Positions 1 through 5,176 of a stretch of DNA of 5,176 nt are shown in pieces (within the stretch, counting starts at the first letter, position 1; each line of letters starts with the position of its first letter). Source of the DNA: a candidate division Zixibacteria bacterium DG_27. GTDB lineage: Bacteria > Zixibacteria > MSB-5A5 > DG-27. A program made the position numbers and the translations under genes. The notes below the pieces were generated by a model, which was given only the letters and a program-made list of their open reading frames with translations, was not told where the DNA came from and made no database searches. Location of the stretch: assembly GCA_001302725.1 (NCBI GenBank), contig LIZU01000132.1:1-5176 (forward strand), read 5' to 3'.

Positions 1-114
1 CACATCTTGAATGGGAATATCAATATCTCGAATGGACACACGATAAATCCAGCTGCCGGGGCAAGAGCCTTTCATGCTGGGGCAGGGGTTAAACTCCTGC
101 CCCTAAATGCCTGA
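1..114 (+). CDS. Possible C-terminal tail of an upstream gene (partial)
   Basis: Frame 1 is open from the left edge to a TGA at 112-114, two bases before the ATG of the next gene. It would encode 37 residues (beginning HILNGNINISNGHT, ending KLLPLNA). The Gly/Asn/Ile-rich stretch followed by an FHAGAG-like segment is loosely reminiscent of repeat tails of secreted FCB proteins, but I cannot assign a family. The last dozen codons come from a perfect-looking hairpin (79-103), so either a repeat was inserted into the end of the gene or the open frame is accidental. If real, the gene is cut by the window edge and would be the first gene of the operon that follows. Confidence 0.25.
   Translation, partial: HILNGNINISNGHTINPAAGARAFHAGAGVKLLPLNA
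79..103. repeat. Hairpin repeat, 10-bp stem, just upstream of the phosphodiesterase gene
   Basis: The arms GGGGCAGGGG (79-88) and CTCCTGCCCC (94-103) pair over ten positions (one as G-U in RNA) around a 5-nt loop TTAAA. It ends 13 nt before the ATG at 117. No T-run follows, so it does not look like a standard intrinsic terminator. The same centre recurs at 2730-2754 and 4235-4259, which points to a dispersed palindromic repeat. Confidence 0.8.
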
Positions 115-116
115 AT

Positions 117-1829
117 ATGAAAGAATCGAAAGTAATGGTCATCGGCCTCGATGGTGCCACCTTCGACCTGATCGACCCCTTCATACAGGCGGGGGAATTG
201 CCCAACTTGGAGAGGTTAATCTCTGAGGGAAGTAGAGCTCCGCTCAGAAGCACCACACCGTCGGCTACCTTTCCGGCCTGGACCTCATTTGCCACCGGGG
301 TCAACCCCGGGAAACACGGCATTTTCGATTTCACCAAGATGAAACCCAGAAGCTACAGAATCGAGTTTTTGAACTCCTCCCATCGGAAATATCCCGCCTT
401 CTGGGAGGTTTTGAGCAAACTTGGTAAGAGGGTCTGCGTAGTTGCCCTGCCCGGAACCTATCCTCCAGAGGAGGTCAACGGGATCATGATCTCCGGCTTC
501 GACTCCCCGGTGGCGACCGGAATCGATGCCTCCTTTGTCTATCCAAAGGAGCTCTTCCGGGAGCTCAACTCGAAGTTCGGACGCTTCCCCTTCGCCGATT
601 TCCAGGAATTAGTAATCGAGCAGGGCTGGCACGACCTCGCCTTCGAAAGGCTCCTCTCGGGCCTGAAACGGAAGAAGGATATTGCCCTACATATTTTCAA
701 GAAGGAGAAGTGGGATCTTTTCCTAATCCTCTTCGGGGAGGCCGATACCGTCTCTCACCATTTCTGGTGTGCCTTCGATGAGGCTTCGCCCAGATTTGTG
801 CCCGAGTTGGCAAGCAAGCACCGGGAGGCTATAAGGAAGATCTACCGGGAGCTGGACAGCACCATCGGCGAGTTGGTGGATGAAGCCGGGGAGGAGTACC
901 ATGTCCTCCTGGCCTCCGACCACGGTTTCGGGGGCGCCGGGGACAAGATCTTCTACATAAACAGGTGGCTGGAAAAGGAGGGGTTCTTGGCCTTCAGGAA
1001 GACCGGTGGAGCTTTCTCGCGAAATATCGATTCTCTCAAAAGAACTGGAATGCGCTTCGTGCCTCCAAAAGCTCAAGAATGGCTCTTACGCTCTCCCCTG
1101 AAACACTTGGCTGCCAATTTGGAAGCCAAATCCCGCTTCGGCATGATAGACTGGGAGAAGACGAAAGCCTTCAGCGAAGAGCTCAACTACGCCCCCTCGA
1201 TCAGAATCAATTCAGAAGGCGAAAGACCACAGGGGGTCGTCAAAGAGAGCAAATATGTGGACTTAGCCAGGGAGATCGTACAGAGGCTCAACGAGCTGGA
1301 AGACCCCTTCACCGCAAAGAAAATCGTTAAGAGAGTCCATCTCCGGGAGGAGCTCTATTCCGGTCCGTTCGTTCCTGAAGCGCCCGATCTTATTCTCGAA
1401 TTGGAATTGGACAACGGCTATTCTTATTCCTGCCTGAAAACCTCCCCCTCGGAGAATCCCTCTCCCTTGAGAAAAATGGAGAGGTGGGAATACATCGGCG
1501 CCAAAGGGAGAAGCATGAACGGCAGTCACCGCCCGGAGGGGATTTTCATCTTAAAGGGGGAAGGGGTAAAGTCCGGCTCCCGGCTTGAAGAGGCGGAAAT
1601 CATTGACATAACTCCCACCCTCTATTATCTTTTTAATATAGAAATCTTCAAGGATATGGACGGTTCAGTCCTAATTTCCGCTTTCGAGGAGGAGTACAGA
1701 GATCGAAATAGGGTTAAACATGCTGAAACGACTGGGGGCTTCGGTTTCAAGGTCAGGGAGCGACCCTATTCGGGCAAAGAGGCAAGGGAGGTCGAAGAAC
1801 GTCTCCGTGCCCTCGGATACCTGGAGTGA
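117..1829 (+). CDS. Alkaline-phosphatase-superfamily type I phosphodiesterase / nucleotide pyrophosphatase-like protein
   Basis: A 570-residue, probably cytoplasmic hydrolase (no signal peptide or membrane segment seen) predicted to cleave a phosphodiester or pyrophosphate bond with two bound metal ions. The metal ligands and nucleophile can be placed: D12 in GLDGATFD; the nucleophile T51 in SATFPAWTSFATG, followed by NPGKHGIFDF; D210 and H214 in GEADTVSHHFW; D268 and H269 in ASDHGF; H471 in GSHRPEGIFIL. The C-terminus, ending VEERLRALGYLE, is a typical end for this subfamily, so the protein is full length. The ATG at 117 has no clear Shine-Dalgarno sequence; an alternative ATG at 135 would remove only six residues and leave VIGLDGATF at the N-terminus. 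The 3' end overlaps the downstream glycosyltransferase gene, suggesting joint action on a phosphorylated sugar or lipid-linked glycan. The substrate cannot be told from the sequence. Confidence 0.9.
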   Translation: MKESKVMVIGLDGATFDLIDPFIQAGELPNLERLISEGSRAPLRSTTPSATFPAWTSFATGVNPGKHGIFDFTKMKPRSYRIEFLNSSHRKYPAFWEVLSKLGKRVCVVALPGTYPPEEVNGIMISGFDSPVATGIDASFVYPKELFRELNSKFGRFPFADFQELVIEQGWHDLAFERLLSGLKRKKDIALHIFKKEKWDLFLILFGEADTVSHHFWCAFDEASPRFVPELASKHREAIRKIYRELDSTIGELVDEAGEEYHVLLASDHGFGGAGDKIFYINRWLEKEGFLAFRKTGGAFSRNIDSLKRTGMRFVPPKAQEWLLRSPLKHLAANLEAKSRFGMIDWEKTKAFSEELNYAPSIRINSEGERPQGVVKESKYVDLAREIVQRLNELEDPFTAKKIVKRVHLREELYSGPFVPEAPDLILELELDNGYSYSCLKTSPSENPSPLRKMERWEYIGAKGRSMNGSHRPEGIFILKGEGVKSGSRLEEAEIIDITPTLYYLFNIEIFKDMDGSVLISAFEEEYRDRNRVKHAETTGGFGFKVRERPYSGKEAREVEERLRALGYLE

Positions 1830-2478
1830 AGAGGACCTGCCCCGCCCCATCAAGCTCTCGGTGATCTTCCCCACTTACAACGAGGAGGGCAGCATCGGCA
1901 GGGCAGTCGATTCCGCCCTGCAGGTACTGGAGAAGATCGCTGACAACTACGAGGTGATAGTTGTCAACGACGGCTCCAAGGACTCCACCGAGAAAATCGT
2001 CCAGCAGATCTATGGTCACAACGGTTTCGTTCGCTTGATCTCCCACGAACGGAACGTTGGCTACGGGGGAAGCCTCCGCTCCGGGCTGGAGAGTGCGAAA
2101 TATGACCTCATGAGATGGATTCAAGAATACGACCTCGTCATCGGTTACCGTCTCAAGCGTTCGGAGGGTTTCAGAAGGAGATTGTACGCCTGGGGTTGGG
2201 GACTTTTGATCCGGTTGCTTTTCGATCTCAAGGTAAGAGATATAGACTGTGCTTTTAAGCTTTTCAGGAAGGAGGTCTTCGACAAGATCTCAGTAAGCTC
2301 CTTGGGAGCCTTCGTAAACAGCGAGATTCTGATACGCGCCCAGAAGCACGGGTTCAGGCTCAAGGAGGTCCCGGTCTCACACTACCCCAGATTGGCCGGA
2401 AGGGGTTCCGGGGCTCACCTCAAGACTATCTACAGAGCTTTCCACGAGCTTTTTAAGCTCTACCGGGAGTTGAAATAG
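1807..2478 (+). CDS. Family 2 glycosyltransferase (dolichyl-phosphate mannose synthase-like) lacking the DxD segment
   Basis: GT-A fold, inverting family 2 transferase resembling enzymes that move a nucleotide-sugar residue to a polyprenyl phosphate. Visible from GTG 1807 (223 residues): SVIFPTYNEE (18-27), the nucleotide-binding VVNDGSKDST (52-61), ERNVGYGGSLRSGL (81-94), VIGYRLKR (111-118), RDIDCAFKLFRKEVFD (144-159) and HYPRLAGRGSG (192-202). Between SAKYDL (96-101) and RWIQEYDLVIGYR (103-115) relatives carry roughly 18-20 more residues, including the metal-binding D-x-D (typically TDSDGQFD). Here a single Met (102) replaces them, so catalysis is doubtful. No transmembrane tail is seen. 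Start choice: an in-frame ATG at 1720 would give 252 residues, but its extra 29 codons lie inside the conserved 3' end of the preceding gene, and the fold begins near residue 15 of the shorter form. GTG 1807 leaves a 23-nt overlap, with GGGAGG some 15 nt upstream. Confidence 0.85.
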   Translation: MPSDTWSEEDLPRPIKLSVIFPTYNEEGSIGRAVDSALQVLEKIADNYEVIVVNDGSKDSTEKIVQQIYGHNGFVRLISHERNVGYGGSLRSGLESAKYDLMRWIQEYDLVIGYRLKRSEGFRRRLYAWGWGLLIRLLFDLKVRDIDCAFKLFRKEVFDKISVSSLGAFVNSEILIRAQKHGFRLKEVPVSHYPRLAGRGSGAHLKTIYRAFHELFKLYRELK

Positions 2479-2514
2479 CGACCAGACCGCAGCAACCTTT
2501 GGGTCCCTTTTGTG

Positions 2515-2538
2515 CCGTCAGGAATTTCTTCCTGACGG
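2515..2538. repeat. Hairpin A of a tandem pair, 10-bp perfect stem
   Basis: CCGTCAGGAA (2515-2524) and TTCCTGACGG (2529-2538) are exact reverse complements around the loop TTTC. It lies 36 nt after the glycosyltransferase stop. It may help end transcription of the plus-strand operon or protect its 3' end, but no T-tract follows it. It shares the 7-mer GTCAGGA and its complement with the next hairpin. Confidence 0.85.
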
Positions 2539-2542
2539 TTCA

Positions 2543-2568
2543 GGAGTCAGGAGGAAACTCCTGACTCC
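2543..2568. repeat. Hairpin B of a tandem pair, 11-bp perfect stem with GAAA tetraloop
   Basis: GGAGTCAGGAG (2543-2553) pairs exactly with CTCCTGACTCC (2558-2568), leaving GAAA, a GNRA-type tetraloop, on the plus strand. It starts four bases after hairpin A. No U-tract follows. It directly abuts the start of the sorting-domain remnant at about 2572, so it may mark a rearrangement or insertion boundary. Confidence 0.85.
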
Positions 2569-2571
2569 ACT

Positions 2572-2702
2572 AGAGAGAATTATCGCGGACGAACACAATA
2601 CGATATTATATGGGATGCTTCCGAGCAGGCAAGCGCTGTTTACTTCTACAAATTGACTGCGGGGACTTCACGGAGGTCCGCAGGATGACCCTGTTGAAAT
2701 AG
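2572..2702 (+). pseudogene. Frameshifted remnant of a type IX secretion C-terminal sorting domain
   Basis: No start codon or upstream gene body is present, but the 3' end of a secreted-protein gene is readable. In frame 1, codons from 2572 give REN, then YRGRTQYDII, then WDASEQASAVYFYKLTAG, ending at 2664. The pattern continues one frame back (re-reading G2664) as DFTEVRRMTLLK and the stop TAG at 2700-2702. One missing G in the run 2661-2664 accounts for the shift. This matches the end of the intact secreted protein on the other strand (YTVTWDASNVATGVYYYKLSS ... KRALLLK): same WDAS, VYxYKL and LLK-stop landmarks. In the uncorrected frame translation stops at 2686-2688. I read it as a leftover of a cargo gene lost by deletion or rearrangement; a sequencing error could explain the shift but not the missing gene body. 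Confidence 0.75.
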
Positions 2703-2729
2703 CAACGCTCAGAGAGCCCTCATCGAGCT

Positions 2730-2754
2730 AGGGCGAGGGTTAGACCCTCGCCCT
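2730..2754. repeat. Hairpin repeat, 11-bp perfect stem, possible terminator
   Basis: AGGGCGAGGGT (2730-2740) and ACCCTCGCCCT (2744-2754) are exact reverse complements around TAG. The plus strand continues TTGTCGTTCTGT, moderately T-rich, so it could end plus-strand transcripts, originally those of the lost sorting-domain gene whose stop is 28 nt upstream. The centre GGGTTAGAC resembles GGGTTAAAC of the hairpin at 79-103. Confidence 0.75.
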
Positions 2755-2776
2755 TTGTCGTTCTGTCCAAGCTTCT

Positions 2777-2798
2777 GTGGAAGCCTGAAGGCTTCCGC
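2777..2798. repeat. Hairpin at the rarA stop codon
   Basis: GTGGAAGCC (2777-2785) pairs with GGCTTCCGC (2790-2798), eight Watson-Crick pairs and one G-U, around TGAA. On the minus strand it begins at the last base of the rarA TAG stop (2798-2800), so it is the obvious candidate for the rarA 3' end. There is no T-run on the minus strand after it; it may act as a 3'-end stabiliser or be another dispersed repeat. Confidence 0.6.
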
Positions 2799-4168
2799 TA
2801 CTTTGTCTTGCGTTTGGGTGTGGCTTTCTTGCCGGTTGGCGTCCTTCTCTGAGCCTTGAGCTTGCCCCAGTATTCCAGTCTCTTCTTTATCTCTCTCTCA
2901 AAGCCCCGCTCGTGGGGACGATAGTATTTTCGTCCTTTCAACTTCTCCGGCAGATGTTCCTGCTCGACTATTGCTTCCGGGGAATCGTGGGCATACTTGT
3001 AGTCTTTTCCGTAGCCCCAGGCCTTCATGTGAGAGGTTACAGGGTTCCGAATATGAAACGGGACCGGCAGGGAACCATACTCTCTGGCATCCTTTGTGGC
3101 TTCGGAGAAGGCGGCATAAACCGCATTCGATTTCGGCGCCGTGGCTAAATAGGCCGCCGCCTGTGCCAGCGCTAACTCCCCTTCAGGACTTCCGAGGAAA
3201 TGATATGAGTCCTTGGCGGCAACGGCAACTTGAAGAGCTTGAGGATCAGCATTGCCAATGTCCTCGGAGGCGAAGCGGATCATCCGGCGGGCAAGGTAAA
3301 GGGGATCCTCACCAGCGGAAAGCATCCTCGCCAGCCAATACAGCGCACCGTCAGGATCAGAGTCTCTCAAGCTCTTATGAAGGGCAGAGATCAGGTTGTA
3401 GTGCTCCTCCCCAGCCTTGTCATAGACCAAAAAGCGCTTCTGCACCGCCTCTTCAACGTCCTTTATGCGAATGGACTTGGCGCCGTCCTTGTCGGACGAG
3501 ACTGTATCCACGCAGAACTCTAAGAGGGAAAGCGCTACCCGCCCGTCACCATCCGAAAGATGAGAAATGGTCGACAGAACATCCTTCTCCAGTTTGATGC
3601 TCTGGTTCCCGAGACCTCTTTCCTTGTCCTTCAACGCTTTTTCCAGGATAAGCTCAATCTGCTCCTCGGTAAGACGTTCCAGGGTGTAAACCCGACACCT
3701 GGAAAGAAGAGGGGAAACCACCTCGAAAGAGGGATTCTCGGTGGTGGCTCCGACCAAAACGATAGTCCCCTTCTCCACGTGCGGCAGAAAGGCATCCTGC
3801 TGGGCCTTGTTAAAGCGGTGGATTTCGTCAATGAGGAGGATAGTCTTCTGCCCCCTCTGGGAGCGGCGAATATGCGCCGCGGCCACCACCTCCTTTATCT
3901 CCTTCACTCCGGAGGTGACCGCCGAATAGGGAGCAAAGTGAGCCTTGGAATGAGCCGCTATCAAATATGCTACCGTGGTTTTGCCCGAACCCGGAGGTCC
4001 CCAGAAGATCGTGGAGCCGACCTGGTCTGTCTCGATTGCGATTCGCAGCGGTTTCCCCGGCCCCAGGATATGCTCCTGCCCCACGAACTCCTTAAAATTG
4101 CGAGGTCGCATCCGATCTGCAAGCGGGGTGCGGGCGGCCTTCTTTTTCTCTTTCTCGAATAAGTCCAC
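2798..4168 (-). CDS. rarA: Replication-associated recombination protein A (RarA/MgsA/WRNIP1 family AAA+ ATPase)
   Basis: A 456-residue clamp-loader-related AAA+ ATPase acting on stalled replication forks and single-strand gaps; family members form tetramers and work with SSB. Visible motifs: N-terminal PLADRMRPRNFKEFVGQEH (15-33); Walker A GPPGSGKT (57-64); Walker B LLIDEIHRFN (111-120) with D114 and E115; sensor 1 GATTENPSFEV (140-150); arginine finger R157 in LLSRCRV. The C-terminal oligomerisation half follows, with SALHKSLRDSDPDGALYWLARM, ARRMIRFASEDIGNADP and the conserved PEGELALAQAAAYLA block. Length is normal apart from a Lys/Arg-rich tail (about 428-456). The start is GTG at 4168; MDLFE is the usual N-terminus of the family. 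No Shine-Dalgarno sequence precedes it, and a promoter at 4175-4203 would start the mRNA at that GTG. The gene converges on the phosphodiesterase-glycosyltransferase pair. Confidence 0.96.
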   Translation of the reverse strand: MDLFEKEKKKAARTPLADRMRPRNFKEFVGQEHILGPGKPLRIAIETDQVGSTIFWGPPGSGKTTVAYLIAAHSKAHFAPYSAVTSGVKEIKEVVAAAHIRRSQRGQKTILLIDEIHRFNKAQQDAFLPHVEKGTIVLVGATTENPSFEVVSPLLSRCRVYTLERLTEEQIELILEKALKDKERGLGNQSIKLEKDVLSTISHLSDGDGRVALSLLEFCVDTVSSDKDGAKSIRIKDVEEAVQKRFLVYDKAGEEHYNLISALHKSLRDSDPDGALYWLARMLSAGEDPLYLARRMIRFASEDIGNADPQALQVAVAAKDSYHFLGSPEGELALAQAAAYLATAPKSNAVYAAFSEATKDAREYGSLPVPFHIRNPVTSHMKAWGYGKDYKYAHDSPEAIVEQEHLPEKLKGRKYYRPHERGFEREIKKRLEYWGKLKAQRRTPTGKKATPKRKTK

Positions 4169-4174
4169 GGAAAA

Positions 4175-4203
4175 AAGATAGAGCCAAAATCACGCTTTGT
4201 CAA
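4175..4203 (-). promoter_or_regulatory. Predicted sigma-70-type promoter of rarA giving a leaderless transcript
   Basis: On the minus strand a perfect -35 box TTGACA (4203-4198) is followed by a 17-nt spacer (4197-4181) and a -10 box TATCTT (4180-4175, four of six consensus bases). Start of transcription seven bases beyond the -10 box falls on 4168, the G of the rarA GTG. This fits the absence of a ribosome binding site. Prediction from pattern only. Confidence 0.55.
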
Positions 4204-4372
4204 ATGCGACGGCAGACCAGGAGCGCAACAGGAAGGGGCTGGGGCCAAACTCCTGCTGGTTTTCTGCTATGGTTGCATCGTTGTCGAAAGGGGATACAAG
4301 TGAATCTGGCCTATCGCTGGCATCTGGACTGCGATCTAAAGAAGCCCAGACGGAAGAGAATTCCTGAAGCAA
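4204..4372. other. Gap upstream of rarA; possible weak transposase-like trace
   Basis: No convincing gene. A plus-strand frame passes through; from GTG 4300 it reads VNLAYRWHLDC, then DLKKPRRKRIPEAKRP. The basic stretch LKKPRRKRIP is similar in feel to the segment before the DDE domain of IS3-family OrfB transposases, so this may be a scrap of a decayed insertion sequence, but it is short and I would not rely on it. The frame then runs on as antisense into the secreted-protein gene. Confidence 0.2.
4235..4259. repeat. Divergent copy of the 79-103 hairpin repeat
   Basis: Aligned without gaps to 79-103, 19 of 25 bases agree, including GGGGC, GGGG and AAACTCCTGC. The last three bases differ (TGG instead of CCC), so this copy no longer folds as well; weaker pairing with CAGGA at 4230-4234 remains possible. 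It lies in the gap upstream of the rarA promoter. Confidence 0.45.
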
Positions 4373-4427
4373 AACGCCCGGCTGCGAGCAACCGGGCGTT
4401 GGGTTCGAGTGATGTTCCTGAAGCAAA
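4361..4427. repeat. 13-bp direct repeat bracketing the terminator hairpin
   Basis: TTCCTGAAGCAAA occurs at 4361-4373 and again at 4415-4427, exactly 54 bp apart, with different bases on both outer sides. The 41 bp between them (4374-4414) hold nearly all of the terminator stem-loop. The right copy touches the stop codon of the secreted-protein gene. Origin could be local duplication or insertion of a small element with target duplication. Confidence 0.75.
4371..4400 (-). terminator. Rho-independent-type terminator of the secreted-protein gene
   Basis: On the minus strand AACGCCCGG (4400-4392) pairs exactly with CCGGGCGTT (4381-4373) around a 10-nt loop, and the second arm runs into TTTT (4374-4371), then GCTTC. 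It lies 27 nt after the TAA stop. The stem is GC-rich and the T-tract short, so it is a reasonable but not ideal intrinsic terminator, separating this gene from rarA. Confidence 0.7.
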
Positions 4428-5176
4428 TTACTTCAGCAGTAAGGCTCTCTTGGCAATCGTCCCCTCAGAGCTGGAGAGCTTGTAGTAGTAGACTCCTGTG
4501 GCAACGTTACTGGCATCCCAGGTGACGGTATACTCACCGGCGGGCACGGCCTTGTTGACCAAAACCTCGACCTTCTCGCCCCGGAGGTTGTAAACCGCAA
4601 GCTCCACTTGACCGGAAGTCAGGGTGACATAGTCGATGGTGGTGGAGGCGTTGAAGGGATTGGGGTAGTTCTGCATCAGGCTGAAGCTACGAGGCTCGGC
4701 AGCTTCTTGCTCTTCCACTCCCGCAAAGTTGGCGTGGGCAAGATACATCACCGGGTTCTCGGTGTCCACCCCCTCGGTCTGGGGAATGCCACCGGCGTCC
4801 TTATCGTTGATGTAGGTGATGTGCAGGTAGTCGTCCACCTCTTCCCCCAGAGTAGACCAGTGGTCGCTGTCGCACTCCGTGGGCCAGCAGTCCGGGGTGG
4901 GGCTGTTGGTGATATTCTCGGAAGCACTCCAGGTGAGGCCACCGTTGGTGGAGTAGCTGATGTAGAGCTCCCCGTTGGAATAGCCACCTACGGAGTTGTC
5001 GTCGTTGGTGAACTGAGTCCACAGAGCGAAGAGGTTGTTGGCCTGGTCCACTCCTAATGACATCTTGGAGCTGGAACGGTTCCAGGCGCCGGGTGCCGAG
5101 GGCCACCAAGTGTTAGCAACCAAGTTCAGCCCCGTGGCTTGCGACCAGTGCCACAACAGACAGGCATCGACAGAGA
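4428..5176 (-). CDS. Secreted Asp-box (BNR-like) protein with type IX secretion C-terminal sorting domain (partial, N-terminus outside window)
   Basis: The frame is open to the right edge (248 visible codons beginning SVDACLLWHW), so the real start lies beyond the window; a TTG at 5156 is not a credible start. The N-terminal visible part is beta-propeller-like: an Asp-box STNGGLTW (visible residues 75-82) and paired aromatic strands (NLFALWTQF, LHITYIND), as in sialidase-type propellers; a short CWPTEC-DSDHW loop (96-106) could be disulfide- or calcium-stabilised. A linker (EEQEAAEPRS) leads to the sorting domain: NYPNPFN (169-175), STTIDY, VELAVYNLRGEKVEVL, PAGEYTVTWDASNVATGVYYYKL and the terminal KRALLLK. 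Such domains guide proteins through the type IX secretion system for surface attachment or release. Ligand or enzymatic activity cannot be told; no catalytic residues are identifiable in the part present. Confidence 0.88.
   Translation of the reverse strand, partial: SVDACLLWHWSQATGLNLVANTWWPSAPGAWNRSSSKMSLGVDQANNLFALWTQFTNDDNSVGGYSNGELYISYSTNGGLTWSASENITNSPTPDCWPTECDSDHWSTLGEEVDDYLHITYINDKDAGGIPQTEGVDTENPVMYLAHANFAGVEEQEAAEPRSFSLMQNYPNPFNASTTIDYVTLTSGQVELAVYNLRGEKVEVLVNKAVPAGEYTVTWDASNVATGVYYYKLSSSEGTIAKRALLLK

Noticed and set aside
1720..1806. ATG 1720 as glycosyltransferase start
   Set aside because: The added residues are the out-of-frame reading of the conserved C-terminus of the preceding enzyme and contain no glycosyltransferase feature; GTG 1807 fits the fold better, though the ATG is not excluded.
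1753..2124. Minus-strand frame of 123 codons across the phosphodiesterase/glycosyltransferase junction
   Set aside because: Antisense shadow of two recognisable proteins; no own motif or ribosome binding site.
2655..2702. Programmed -1 frameshift in the sorting-domain stretch
   Set aside because: There is no start codon or gene body upstream, so there is nothing for a programmed shift to serve; a decayed remnant is simpler.
2515..2798. Run of hairpins as a CRISPR array or attachment site
   Set aside because: The palindromes differ in sequence and spacing, with no regular spacers, no cas genes and no integrase nearby.
2971..3597. Long plus-strand open frames inside rarA (also 3560-4162 and 3230-3523)
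   Set aside because: They are antisense to a clearly conserved RarA protein; their translations are low-complexity, Arg/Pro-rich and show no family motif.
4608..5057. Plus-strand 149-codon frame opposite the secreted-protein gene
   Set aside because: Gly/Val-rich shadow of the sorting-domain and Asp-box coding strand, which has clear motifs.

Overview
The window (5,176 bp) looks like a fragment from a metagenomic or uncultured bacterium, most likely of the FCB (Fibrobacteres-Chlorobi-Bacteroidetes) superphylum or a related candidate phylum. The main evidence is a secreted protein with an NYPNPFN-type C-terminal sorting domain of the type IX secretion system, plus a decayed copy of a second such domain. 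The lineage assignment is inference; there is no rRNA or other marker gene here to fix it.

Layout. Positions 1-116 carry the possible tail of an upstream reading frame and a strong hairpin. Two overlapping plus-strand genes follow: an alkaline-phosphatase-superfamily phosphodiesterase (117-1829) and a family 2 glycosyltransferase of the dolichyl-phosphate-mannose-synthase-like type (about 1807-2478). They look like a translationally coupled pair acting on a phosphorylated or lipid-linked envelope substrate. The glycosyltransferase appears to lack the segment that normally carries the catalytic DxD motif. A convergent intergenic region (2479-2797) is dense: two tandem hairpins, the frameshifted 3' end of a vanished type IX cargo gene, and two more hairpins. 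On the minus strand lie rarA (2798-4168), an AAA+ ATPase of replication-fork maintenance, and, upstream of it, the C-terminal part of a secreted Asp-box protein (4428 to the right edge). These two are separated by a 259-bp gap holding a terminator bracketed by a 13-bp direct repeat, a divergent hairpin repeat, and a promoter placed so that the rarA mRNA would be leaderless.

The genes do not form one pathway. The phosphodiesterase and glycosyltransferase belong together; rarA and the secreted protein are independent units. I see no defence system, CRISPR array, complete mobile element, tRNA or rRNA. The features most worth a second look are the glycosyltransferase with the missing catalytic segment, the sorting-domain remnant, and a family of short palindromes whose arms change in a compensated way while the centre is kept.
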